Assembly: GCF_011682145.1 (NCBI RefSeq)
Contig: NZ_WHJH01000068.1
Location: forward strand, 1-32,088
Direction of reading: 5' to 3'
Length of the DNA: 32,088 nucleotides
Source of the DNA: Massilia mucilaginosa
Lineage (GTDB): Bacteria; Pseudomonadota; Gammaproteobacteria; Burkholderiales; Burkholderiaceae_D
The notes beneath the pieces were generated by a model that had not been told where the DNA came from, searched no databases, and worked only from the letters and a program-made list of their open reading frames with translations. Position 1 is the stretch's first letter. Every line of letters starts with the position of its first letter. Positions 25,258-32,088 of the stretch are shown here, piece after piece. The translations under genes were made by a program, and so were the position numbers.

Positions 25258-26708
25258 GCGACACCCCTGTCCATATCCAGTTTGCACTGATTTCGCACAC
25301 CAACAACGGCAAGACCACCCTGGCGCGCACCCTGGTCGGGGTCGATGTGGGCGAGGTGCGCGACGCCGCCCATGTGACCATCTTTGCCGAATCGCACCTG
25401 CTGCTCAAGACCAGCGAGGGCGACACCCTGCAACTGTGGGATACACCCGGCTTCGGCGACTCGGTGCGCCTGCTCAAACGGCTGGGCATGGCCGGCAATC
25501 CGATCGGCTGGTTCCTGCGCGAAGTGCTGGACCGCTACCGCGACCGTCCGTTCTGGCTCAGCCAGCAGGCGCTGCGCACCGCGCGCGACGAAGCCGATGT
25601 GGTGCTGTACCTGGTCAACTCGTCCGAGCATCCGCGCGACGCCGGCTACCTGCCGGCCGAGATGCGCATTCTGGAGTGGCTGGGCAAACCGGTGGTGGTG
25701 CTGCTCAACCAGCTGGGGCCGCCGCGTCCGGCGCACGAAGAACAGCAGGAACAGACTGCCTGGAAACAGCACCTGGACCAGTACAAGATCGTGCGCGATG
25801 TGCTGGCGCTCGATGCCTTCGCCCGTTGCTGGGTGCACGAGCGCGTGTTTTACGAGGCGGTCGGCAAGCTGGTCGACGAGCCCAAGCAGGCCGGGTACGC
25901 GCGCCTGTTTGCGCAGTGGGAAGCCAACAACCGCGAACGTTTTGCGGAAGCAATGCGGATCACCGGCGCGCAGCTGGCCAGCGCCGCGCGCGACAGCGAA
26001 CCGGTCGAGGCCGATGACAAGACCTTTCTCAAGTCGGCCATGAAAGCGGTCGGCCTGGGCAAGAGCGACCAGCAGCGGCAGGAGCGGGCCATGGGTTTGC
26101 TGGTGGAAAGGCTGAACCAGAACATTGCCGCCACCACAGGGCAGCTGCTGGCGCTGCATCAGCTCGATCCGAGCGAGGCGCCCAAGATCAATGCGCGCGT
26201 GAGCAAGAATTTCACCGTGCGCGCGCCGGTCGACCGCGCCCAGGCCGGCTTGCTGGGGGCGGTGGTGTCGGGCGCGGCGACGGGCTTGTCGGCCGATCTG
26301 ATGGCGGGCGGATTGACCTTCGGGGCCGGGGCCTTGCTGGGCGGGGTGGTCGGCGCGCTGACGGCGGCCGGCGCGGCCTGGGGGTTTAACACCAGCACCG
26401 ACCGCAACCGCACCACCATGCAATTCGCCGACGATTTTTTGCAGACCTTGCTGGTTGGTAGCATCCTGCGCTATCTGGCGGTGGCGCACTTCGGGCGCGG
26501 ACGCGGCAACTTCGTGGAAGGCGAGGCGCCGGCGTTCTGGCAGGCCGAAGTGGAGGGGGCGGTGGCGCGCCAGGACGCGCGCCTGGCCGATGTGTGGCAA
26601 GCGCTGCGTGCCGACGGCGATGCGCCCAAGGCCGCCGCCGATGTCGAGACGATCGCCACGGCCATCGCGCGCGATACCCTGGCGAAGCTGTATCCGGGGT
26701 CGATCTGA
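25254..26708 (+). CDS. DUF3482 family GTPase-like protein
   Basis: A 484-residue protein with an N-terminal P-loop GTPase-like domain (about 8-200). G1 appears as SHTNNGKTT (14-22), which lacks the first glycine of the usual GxxxxGKS/T. G3 is DTPGF (63-67). The strand VVVLLNQLG (147-155) sits where NKxD would be, so base specificity may differ. The C-terminal DUF3482 region (about 210-484) contains a glycine/alanine-rich hydrophobic stretch at 330-378, which could insert in or lie on a membrane. The protein is co-translated with the DUF2868 membrane protein. The biological role is unknown. An inverted repeat lies shortly after the stop. Confidence 0.83.
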   Translation: MSDTPVHIQFALISHTNNGKTTLARTLVGVDVGEVRDAAHVTIFAESHLLLKTSEGDTLQLWDTPGFGDSVRLLKRLGMAGNPIGWFLREVLDRYRDRPFWLSQQALRTARDEADVVLYLVNSSEHPRDAGYLPAEMRILEWLGKPVVVLLNQLGPPRPAHEEQQEQTAWKQHLDQYKIVRDVLALDAFARCWVHERVFYEAVGKLVDEPKQAGYARLFAQWEANNRERFAEAMRITGAQLASAARDSEPVEADDKTFLKSAMKAVGLGKSDQQRQERAMGLLVERLNQNIAATTGQLLALHQLDPSEAPKINARVSKNFTVRAPVDRAQAGLLGAVVSGAATGLSADLMAGGLTFGAGALLGGVVGALTAAGAAWGFNTSTDRNRTTMQFADDFLQTLLVGSILRYLAVAHFGRGRGNFVEGEAPAFWQAEVEGAVARQDARLADVWQALRADGDAPKAAADVETIATAIARDTLAKLYPGSI

Positions 26709-26724
26709 GCAGCTAGGGCCGAAG

Positions 26725-26765
26725 GGCTGACGCTGAACGGAAGCTGATTCGGATCAGCGTCAGCC
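26725..26765. repeat. Perfect 12-bp inverted repeat between convergent genes, possible bidirectional terminator
   Basis: The arms GGCTGACGCTGA (26725-26736) and TCAGCGTCAGCC (26754-26765) are exact reverse complements separated by 17 bases. The repeat sits between the stop of the DUF3482 gene and the convergent small hypothetical gene, and covers that gene's stop codon. No T run follows on either strand, so it would be a hairpin-only terminator or an RNA-stabilising stem rather than a classical intrinsic terminator. Confidence 0.7.
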
Positions 26766-27206
26766 TGCCGCCCAGCCAATCATCGCGCCGGCGATGAGGA
26801 TCAGAGCGTAGCAACATGCACGCCAGCGCCGCGCCATTTTTCGTTTTTCGCGCCGGTCCGCGCGCGTCCTGCGATCAGCGGCAGTATGCGTTTCCCAATG
26901 GTCGGGCGAGGCATATCGATCAAGGTTTTCGCCGTACACCCCCGCGCCGAGCATGGCGGCAAGCCGGAACATGGTCAGGATCAGCTCTTTCGACGGTTCT
27001 TGCGCATCGATCAGACCATGCGGCGTCAGATGCAGCCCGGCGTTGCGCCGATCTTTCAACGTGACGGTGCAAAACATCGTTCCGTGCCGGTTCAGGTGCT
27101 TTTCAACGCGCAGTTCCGCACAGTCGCTGGCGCTGGCGAACCATTCGTCGGGACCGATCGGCGTCTCCTTGAAACCCGCACGGGCGATATATACATGGAA
27201 GCTCAT
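26760..27206 (-). CDS. Small hypothetical protein with a C-terminal membrane segment
   Basis: A 148-residue protein that I do not recognise by name. The N-terminal part starts MSFHVYIARAGFKETPIGPDEW and looks like a compact soluble domain of about 100 residues with short beta-strand stretches (VYIARAG, FCTVTL). A strongly basic linker (RRTRADRREKRKMARRWR, about 112-129) follows, then one hydrophobic helix (130-147) ends the protein. The basic linker before the helix suggests a tail-anchored inner-membrane protein with the domain in the cytoplasm. GAGAG is placed six bases before the ATG. The gene is convergent with the DUF3482 gene and lies downstream of the TonB receptor on the same strand, about 80 bases away. 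Confidence 0.7.
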   Translation of the reverse strand: MSFHVYIARAGFKETPIGPDEWFASASDCAELRVEKHLNRHGTMFCTVTLKDRRNAGLHLTPHGLIDAQEPSKELILTMFRLAAMLGAGVYGENLDRYASPDHWETHTAADRRTRADRREKRKMARRWRACCYALILIAGAMIGWAAG

Positions 27207-27286
27207 CGGCGCTCTCGCATCGGGTCTCTGCCTTGATTGGATCGTTCTCGGACGATGCGCCAGTTTAAGCGCTTGTCCCGCTACCC

Positions 27287-29419
27287 CTAAAAGATATATT
27301 GCGCGCTCACGCCAGCCAGCCAGTTACGCTGCGGCGCCGCTTCATAAAAGCGCTTGTTGGCGTCGCCGACGATGACCGATCCCACATAGCGGCGGTCGCT
27401 CAGGTTATTGAGGCGCACGAACTGCTTCAGGCGCCATCCACCCAATGACTGTTTGGCCTGGACGCGGGCGTTGATGATCGCGTAGCCCGGCGCGGCGATA
27501 TCGGCGTTGGCGTCGTCAGCGTAGATTTTGCCGCTGGCGATGGTTTCGAGCGCGGCGCCGACGCCATCGTCGCTGCTCTTCCATGCCAGCTCGCCGAACA
27601 GATTGGCTTTCGGCACGCCCGGCAAGCGGCTGCCGGCGGCAACATTGCCGAAGCCTTGCTCGTAGGTGGCGTTCAAGGCGGTCATGGCCAGACGGCCACT
27701 GAATCCCGCGCCAAAGTTGCTGTCCAGCGAGACTTCCGCGCCCCGGCGCAGGGTTTCACTGGCATTGCGGTAACTGGTGCGCCCGCCGCCGGCGATGTCG
27801 ACCACCAGCTCGTCGCTGGTTTTTACCTGGAACAAGGCCGCATTGATGCGCATGTTGCTGCCGAGATAGGCCTTCACGCCTGCTTCCAGGTGTGTGCTGG
27901 TGGCGGGCTTGAGCGCGAAATTGAAGCCCGCGCCGGCGCCTGAATAGAACAGCTCGTTCAAGGTCGGCGTTTCGAAGCCACGCGCCGCGCTGGCGTACGC
28001 GTTCAGGCCCGGCGAGATCTTGAACAGCGCGCCGAGCACGGGCGTGGTGTGGCGGAAGCTGACGCCGCCGCTGTCGTTGCCGTTGGTGACGAAGCGATCG
28101 TCCACGCTGACTTTCATGCGGCTGTGGCGCAGGCCGGCGGTCAGCACCCAGTCGCCGCCTTGCCATTCGGCCTGGGCATACGGATCGAGGCTGGATACGG
28201 TATTGCTTTCATCGCGGCGCAGCTTGCCCTGCAGGCCGAACTGGTTGCCGATAAAGTTTTCGTAGCCCTGGCGCTGATCGGTGGAACGGCCGTAATCGAT
28301 GCCGATGGTGGTGCTCAGCTTGCCGCCGGCAAGCTTGCGCACGCTGAGCCAGTTGATGTCGGCACCGTAAAAGTCACGGTCGAAGTCGACCACGCCACCG
28401 GACTGGCTGGCGGGCGTCTGGACGAATCTGGAAAAAGCCTGGTACTGGATGACCTGGCGATTGCCGCCGTACACCATCGCACGCACACGGTCGTCGCCCA
28501 GGCGCTGCTCGAAGGCGGCGCCGGCCTGTTTGTGGTCGATGCTCTTGCGCGTGTTGTAGCGGTCGGCAATGGAGCGTTTCGGATTCTGTGTATCGGTGGC
28601 ATCGGTTTCGCCGGCGCGCGGATCGCGCTGGTAGGTGGCCCAAGTCACGCCGAGCGGATCCTGCGTGTCGTCCTGGCTCAGGGCGCTGGCGGTCAGGGTC
28701 AGCTTGCTGGTGCCGGTCGGTGCCATGGTCAGCTTGGCGAAACGCTGGTCGCGCGTGGCGGCGCTATGCGCGCGGTAGCCGTCGGTCTCGAAGCGGGAGG
28801 TGTCGAGCACGTAGCCGATGCCGTTCGCCTCGCCCTGGGCGTTGAGGTCCACCTTGCGGGTGCCGTCGCTGCCGCCAATGACGCTGCCTTCCACGCTCGG
28901 CCGGCCCTGGCCATCGCGCGTGAACAGCTGGACCGTGCCGCCGGAATGGTTGCCGTAGACGGCAGAGAACGGACCGCGCAGTACTTCGATACGTTCCGCC
29001 ATGTCGAGGTTGAAGGTTGCCGCTTGTCCCTGTCCGTCGGGCATGGTTGCCGGGATGCCGTCTGCAATCAGGCGCACACCGCGCACGCCGAAGGCCGAGC
29101 GGGCCCCGAAGCCGCGCGAGGAAATCTGCAGGTCCTGCGCATAATTCTGGCGGTTCTGGGCCACCAGGCCGGGAACGGCCGAGAGCGATTCGGACGCGTT
29201 GACGCGCGGCTGGCCGTCGCGGATGCGGGCGGCGTCGAGCACGTCGATGGCTGCCGGCAAGTCGAAACTGGTGTGCTCGACCCGGCTCCCGCTGATGACG
29301 ACCACATCGGCCAGCGGCGCGCTGGCCGGCGCATCGGGTGCGGCGGCCGCTACCGTGCCTGCCGCGCCGAGCGCAAATAGGGTGGCGATGTGGTTCAGGC
29401 GAAACGGGTGCTGCTTCAT
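27287..29419 (-). CDS. TonB-dependent outer-membrane receptor (FecA/YncD-like)
   Basis: A 710-residue receptor. It has a signal peptide (about 1-26, ending TVAAAA), a TonB-box-like region near LADVVVISGSR (36-46) and a plug domain with SESLSAVPGLVAQNRQNYAQDLQISSRGFGARSAFGVRGVRLIADGIPATMPDGQGQ and IEVLRGPFSAVYGNHSGG. A 22-stranded-type barrel ends in YIF, the normal C-terminal aromatic sorting signal. The plug resembles iron-chelate receptors of the FecA/YncD type, but the substrate is not certain. GGAGAA precedes the ATG. The frame extends to 29512, but without a signal peptide at that end. No Fur-box-like sequence was seen upstream, and no transporter partner is adjacent. Confidence 0.88.
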   Translation of the reverse strand: MKQHPFRLNHIATLFALGAAGTVAAAAPDAPASAPLADVVVISGSRVEHTSFDLPAAIDVLDAARIRDGQPRVNASESLSAVPGLVAQNRQNYAQDLQISSRGFGARSAFGVRGVRLIADGIPATMPDGQGQAATFNLDMAERIEVLRGPFSAVYGNHSGGTVQLFTRDGQGRPSVEGSVIGGSDGTRKVDLNAQGEANGIGYVLDTSRFETDGYRAHSAATRDQRFAKLTMAPTGTSKLTLTASALSQDDTQDPLGVTWATYQRDPRAGETDATDTQNPKRSIADRYNTRKSIDHKQAGAAFEQRLGDDRVRAMVYGGNRQVIQYQAFSRFVQTPASQSGGVVDFDRDFYGADINWLSVRKLAGGKLSTTIGIDYGRSTDQRQGYENFIGNQFGLQGKLRRDESNTVSSLDPYAQAEWQGGDWVLTAGLRHSRMKVSVDDRFVTNGNDSGGVSFRHTTPVLGALFKISPGLNAYASAARGFETPTLNELFYSGAGAGFNFALKPATSTHLEAGVKAYLGSNMRINAALFQVKTSDELVVDIAGGGRTSYRNASETLRRGAEVSLDSNFGAGFSGRLAMTALNATYEQGFGNVAAGSRLPGVPKANLFGELAWKSSDDGVGAALETIASGKIYADDANADIAAPGYAIINARVQAKQSLGGWRLKQFVRLNNLSDRRYVGSVIVGDANKRFYEAAPQRNWLAGVSAQYIF

Positions 29420-29452
29420 GGGTTCTCCGGGGGGTGTTTGGCGTCGGTACGC

Positions 29453-29458
29453 AATATA
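29453..29458 (-). promoter_or_regulatory. Candidate -10 element of the TonB-receptor gene
   Basis: TATATT on the minus strand lies about 34 bases before the receptor start codon. No convincing -35 lies 16-18 bases upstream, so this is a weak call in a 209-base divergent region. No clear promoter could be picked for the opposite aldehyde dehydrogenase gene. Confidence 0.25.
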
Positions 29459-29628
29459 CGCGGGCGGCATGAATCCTGCAGCGGGCAAGCGTAATGTGCG
29501 CCAGAGCACCATCGAAAGGACTAGCCTGTGGGAAGCCGTTACAGTTTCTTTGCGTTTGCGCAGGTACTTGTTTTGATGTGCGTCTACGCTTGGACTCCCG
29601 GTACATAACCATAAAGGAAGAGGACGAC

Positions 29629-31149
29629 ATGAATCTCGCAGATATCAGCAAGCTGGGCGTAGCCAATCCATTCAAACAACGCTACGACAATTACATTGGT
29701 GGAAAATTTGTTGCGCCCGTCAAAGGCGAATATTTCGGTAACGTCACCCCGATCACCGGTCAGGTGTTTTGCGAGGTGGCCCGTTCGAGCGCCGACGATA
29801 TCGAGCTGGCGCTGGATGCCGCCCATGCCGCCAAGGAAGCCTGGGGCAAGACCTCGCAGGCCGAGCGTGCGAATATCCTCAATAAGATTGCCGACCGCAT
29901 GGAAGAAAACCTCAGCTTGCTGGCCACTGCGGAAACCATCGACAACGGCAAGCCGATCCGCGAGACCACGGCGGCCGACATTCCGCTGGCGATCGACCAT
30001 TTCCGCTACTTTGCCGGGTGCATCCGCGCGCAAGAGGGTTCGGTCGCGCAGATCGACCACGAAACCTACGCGTATCACTTCCATGAGCCGCTGGGCGTGG
30101 TCGGGCAGATCATCCCTTGGAACTTTCCGATCCTGATGGCTGTGTGGAAGCTGGCCCCCGCGTTGGCTGCGGGCAACTGCGTGGTGTTGAAGCCGGCCGA
30201 GCAGACCCCGGCCTCGATCCTGGTGCTGATCGAGTTGATCGGCGACCTGTTGCCGCCGGGCGTACTCAATATTGTCAACGGTTACGGTCTGGAGGCGGGC
30301 AAGCCGCTGGCGTCGAGCAAGCGCATCGCCAAGATCGCGTTCACGGGCGAGACCGGTACCGGCCGCCTGATCATGGGATATGCGGCGCAAAACCTGATTC
30401 CGGTCACCCTGGAATTGGGCGGCAAATCGCCGAATATCTTCTTTGCCGACGTGATGGATGCGGACGACGCGTTTTTCGACAAATGCCTGGAGGGTTTTGC
30501 CATGTTCGCGCTGAACCAGGGCGAAGTGTGCACCTGTCCGTCGCGCGTGCTGATCCAGGAATCCATTTACGACAAATTCATCGCGCGCGCCTTGGAACGG
30601 GTGGCGGCGATCAAGCAGGGCAATCCGCTCGATGCCTCGACCATGATCGGCGCGCAGGCCTCGCAGGAGCAGCTGGAAAAAATCCTGTCCTACCTCGATA
30701 TTGGCAAGCAGGAGGGCGCCGAACTGCTGACCGGCGGGGCGCGTCAAATCCAGCCTGGCGACATGAAGGACGGTTATTACGTGCAGCCCACGGTGTTCAA
30801 GGGCGATAACAAGATGCGCATCTTCCAGGAAGAGATTTTCGGTCCGGTGGTGTCGGTGACCACCTTTACCGATGAAGCCGATGCCCTGCGCATCGCCAAC
30901 GATACTTTGTACGGGCTGGGCGCCGGCTTATGGACGCGTGACGGTTCGCGTGCGTTCCGGGTCGGCCGCGCCATCCAGGCCGGGCGCGTGTGGACCAATT
31001 GCTATCACCTGTATCCAGCGCATGCGGCATTCGGCGGGTACAAGCAGTCTGGTATCGGGCGCGAAAATCACAAGATGATGCTCGATCACTACCAGCAGAC
31101 CAAGAACCTGCTGGTCAGCTATAACCCGAACGCGATGGGCTTCTTTTAA
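29629..31149 (+). CDS. NAD-dependent aldehyde dehydrogenase (ExaC/AcoD/AldB-like)
   Basis: A 506-residue aldehyde dehydrogenase of the acetaldehyde/chloroacetaldehyde-oxidising subgroup. Cofactor and catalytic residues are visible: PWNFP with Asn165, KPAEQTP with Lys188, LELGGKSPN with Glu262, and GEVCTCPSR with catalytic Cys301. The double cysteine pattern GEVCTCPSR is typical of ExaC/AcoD/AldB. The enzyme is cytoplasmic and turns acetaldehyde or similar aldehydes into acids with NAD+, often during alcohol or acetoin use. The start has AAGGAAGAGGA seven bases upstream; the open frame further upstream (to 29494) lacks a good site. A DUF779 gene follows after 16 bases, a common pairing. No sigma54 -24/-12 box was recognised. 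Confidence 0.93.
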   Translation: MNLADISKLGVANPFKQRYDNYIGGKFVAPVKGEYFGNVTPITGQVFCEVARSSADDIELALDAAHAAKEAWGKTSQAERANILNKIADRMEENLSLLATAETIDNGKPIRETTAADIPLAIDHFRYFAGCIRAQEGSVAQIDHETYAYHFHEPLGVVGQIIPWNFPILMAVWKLAPALAAGNCVVLKPAEQTPASILVLIELIGDLLPPGVLNIVNGYGLEAGKPLASSKRIAKIAFTGETGTGRLIMGYAAQNLIPVTLELGGKSPNIFFADVMDADDAFFDKCLEGFAMFALNQGEVCTCPSRVLIQESIYDKFIARALERVAAIKQGNPLDASTMIGAQASQEQLEKILSYLDIGKQEGAELLTGGARQIQPGDMKDGYYVQPTVFKGDNKMRIFQEEIFGPVVSVTTFTDEADALRIANDTLYGLGAGLWTRDGSRAFRVGRAIQAGRVWTNCYHLYPAHAAFGGYKQSGIGRENHKMMLDHYQQTKNLLVSYNPNAMGFF

Positions 31150-31165
31150 CCGAAGGGAGTTTTGC

Positions 31166-31555
31166 ATGGGTGACGCGCTATCACGCGTGGTCGCAACCGA
31201 TGCCGCGCGCGCAATGATCGACGAGTTGCGCGCGCGGCATGGGCCGGTCATGTTCTTTCAGTCGGGAGGCTGCTGCGACGGCAGTGCGCCGATGTGTTAT
31301 CCGGACGGCGAATTCAATATCAGCGATACCGATGTCCTGGTCGGCGAGATCAACGGCGCCGCCTTCTATATGGGAAGGGAGCAATTCGCCTACTGGGAAC
31401 ATACGCAGCTGATCATCGACGTTGTCGCAGGGAACGGTGGCATGTTCTCGCTGGACAATGGAACAGGACGGCGCTTCCTGACCCGTTCCCGGCTCTTTAC
31501 AGATGCCGAGTTCGGTGGCCTGACCGCCGTTCATACAGGGCCGCGTGACGCATAA
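31166..31555 (+). CDS. DUF779 family protein (aldehyde dehydrogenase companion)
   Basis: A 129-residue protein matching DUF779. Conserved features are RHGPVMFFQSGGCCDGSAPMCYPDGEF (24-50) with Cys36, Cys37 and Cys44, DVLVGEINGAAFYMG, and the end segment FSLDNGTGRRFLTRSRLFTDAEF. The cysteine cluster and conserved Asp/Ser suggest metal binding, but the biochemical role is not established. The gene follows the aldehyde dehydrogenase after 16 bases with GAAGGGAG as ribosome binding site, so the two are almost certainly one transcript. Its stop lies about 65 bases before the first candidate rRNA promoter. Confidence 0.92.
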   Translation: MGDALSRVVATDAARAMIDELRARHGPVMFFQSGGCCDGSAPMCYPDGEFNISDTDVLVGEINGAAFYMGREQFAYWEHTQLIIDVVAGNGGMFSLDNGTGRRFLTRSRLFTDAEFGGLTAVHTGPRDA

Positions 31556-31571
31556 GTGCGCGTATTCGTGA

Positions 31572-31591
31572 GCGTGGCGTCGGTTCCACGC
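31572..31591 (+). terminator. Candidate hairpin after the DUF779 gene
   Basis: GCGTGG (31572-31577) and CCACGC (31586-31591) form a six-base stem with an eight-base loop, 17 bases after the DUF779 stop. No T run follows. It could stop the aldehyde dehydrogenase transcript before the rRNA promoters, but the call is weak. Confidence 0.35.
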
Positions 31592-31620
31592 GACGAATTG
31601 TGTAGCTTCTACGATAGTTC

Positions 31621-31650
31621 TTGCCAGCGTGGAGAGGGCTTTGCTATAGT
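31621..31650 (+). promoter_or_regulatory. Upstream sigma70-like rRNA promoter (P1 candidate)
   Basis: TTGCCA (31621-31626) and TATAGT (31645-31650) are separated by 18 bases. The promoter points toward the 16S gene and would start transcription near 31657. It precedes a second, stronger-looking promoter by about 118 bases, as in tandem rRNA promoters. Confidence 0.6.
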
Positions 31651-31738
31651 TCGCCTCCCCGAAGAAAACGTTAACGAAATCAAGTAGTTGGCGGGTTGTA
31701 AAGGGCGTCTCGAACGAGGCGGAGTAGAAAAGAAGGGG

Positions 31739-31767
31739 TTGACGAGAAACGCGAAACGCTGCATAAT
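31739..31767 (+). promoter_or_regulatory. Main sigma70 rRNA promoter (P2 candidate)
   Basis: TTGACG (31739-31744) and CATAAT (31762-31767) are separated by exactly 17 bases, close to consensus. The next bases, CTCATCTCTCTGC, give a pyrimidine-rich start region around 31774. The 16S gene begins about 240 bases later, a normal leader length. Confidence 0.75.
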
Positions 31768-31832
31768 CTCATCTCTCTGCTGCAGCGAACACAACGCTTC
31801 GTACCATGCGGCAAGATAGAAATACCGAACAA

Positions 31833-31843
31833 GTTCTTTAACA
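31833..31843 (+). promoter_or_regulatory. boxA antitermination element in the rRNA leader
   Basis: GTTCTTTAACA followed by ATTAACAG closely matches the bacterial rRNA boxA (TGCTCTTTAACA). It lies between the promoter at 31739 and the 16S start, where Nus factors load to prevent Rho-dependent termination. Confidence 0.75.
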
Positions 31844-32012
31844 ATTAACAGTCGATAAGTGTGGGCGTTTGATGAAGGTGCCAACAGAGCGCAAGCGATG
31901 TTGAATACTTAAATTATCAAATGTTCACAAAAAAGAAACACGGCGCATCGAAAGATGAGCTTGTCAGTATTTTGAGTGAGCGATCTGTCCGCAAGGACAT
32001 TAAACAGAGATT

Positions 32013-32088
32013 GAACTGAAGAGTTTGATCCTGGCTCAGATTGAACGCTGGCGGCATGCCTTACACATGCAAGTCGAACGGCAGCGCG
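32013..32088 (+). rRNA. rrs: 16S ribosomal RNA, 5' end (truncated by window)
   Basis: The sequence GAACTGAAGAGTTTGATCCT, followed by GGCTCAGATTGAACGCTGGC and the GGCATGCCTTACACATGCAA block, is the universal start of bacterial 16S rRNA. The 5' end is set by alignment with E. coli position 1. Only about 76 nt are in the window. The GAACGCTGGCGGCATGCCTTACACATGCAAGT pattern is usual for Betaproteobacteria. Confidence 0.97.

Larger units (their letters stand above)
31656..32012 (+). other. 16S rRNA leader region without protein-coding genes
   Basis: The stretch between the DUF779 gene and 16S holds only rRNA control elements: the main promoter, boxA, an AT-rich section (about 31895-31945) and a small GTCC-GCAA-GGAC hairpin (31987-31998) just before 16S. 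No credible gene was seen. The 3' half probably contributes the 5' strand of the RNase III processing stem, whose partner lies beyond the 16S gene outside the window. Confidence 0.7.

Noticed and set aside
29420-29628. Sigma54 (-24/-12) promoter for the aldehyde dehydrogenase gene
   Set aside because: Sought because AcoD/ExaC-type genes can be sigma54-dependent, but no TGGCAC-N5-TTGC-like pair was found in the region.

Overview
The window is GC-rich, densely coding DNA from a betaproteobacterium, most likely Oxalobacteraceae (Massilia/Telluria/Duganella/Janthinobacterium type). The evidence is the 5S rRNA 3' part at the left edge, the first 76 nt of a 16S rRNA at the right edge, and the overall style of the proteins. 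This placement comes from pattern recognition, not from a database search. Both rRNA fragments are on the + strand, so the window is the roughly 31.9 kb between two co-oriented rRNA operons: the end of one (5S plus terminator) and the start of the next (promoters, boxA, leader, 16S).

Left region (288-8020, + strand): a membrane-anchored phosphodiester glycosidase-like protein (NAGPA/DUF2233), then a complete type I Wadjet system, jetA-jetB-jetC-jetD. JetA is kleisin-like (DUF3375), JetB is MksE-like (DUF4194), JetC is an SMC-type ATPase, and JetD is a Toprim nuclease (DUF3322/DUF2220). Wadjet is a known SMC-family defence system that cleaves small circular plasmids. All four genes look intact and are translationally coupled. 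Two minus-strand genes follow: an exported alpha/beta hydrolase that overlaps jetD tail to tail, and an uncharacterised cupin-like plus DUF2867-like protein.

Central region (10518-23604, - strand): a 13-gene cobalamin uptake and late-biosynthesis locus. Read in the direction of transcription it is cobT-cobS-cobC, a cobalamin riboswitch, then btuB-btuC-btuD-cobO-cobB-cobU-cbiB-cobD-btuF-cobQ. Most neighbours after btuC overlap by 1-8 nt. Together they import corrinoids (BtuB, BtuF, BtuCD), adenosylate and amidate the corrin (CobO, CobB, CobQ), attach aminopropanol phosphate (CobD, CbiB), and build the lower ligand loop (CobU, CobT, CobS, CobC). No corrin-ring gene is present in the window. The riboswitch has a recognisable B12 box, a perfect P1 stem and a candidate promoter whose -10 covers the cobC stop codon.

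Right region (23779-31555): a coupled pair of a membrane protein (DUF2868) and a GTPase-like protein (DUF3482) on the + strand; a small hypothetical protein and a second TonB-dependent receptor on the - strand; then an NAD-dependent aldehyde dehydrogenase with its usual DUF779 companion on the + strand. The last 530 bases hold the next rRNA operon's control region, with two sigma70-like promoters and boxA.

No insertion sequence, prophage, tRNA or CRISPR array was seen. The most notable system is the Wadjet operon, which is known rather than new. The least understood items are the DUF2868-DUF3482 pair and the cupin/DUF2867 protein.
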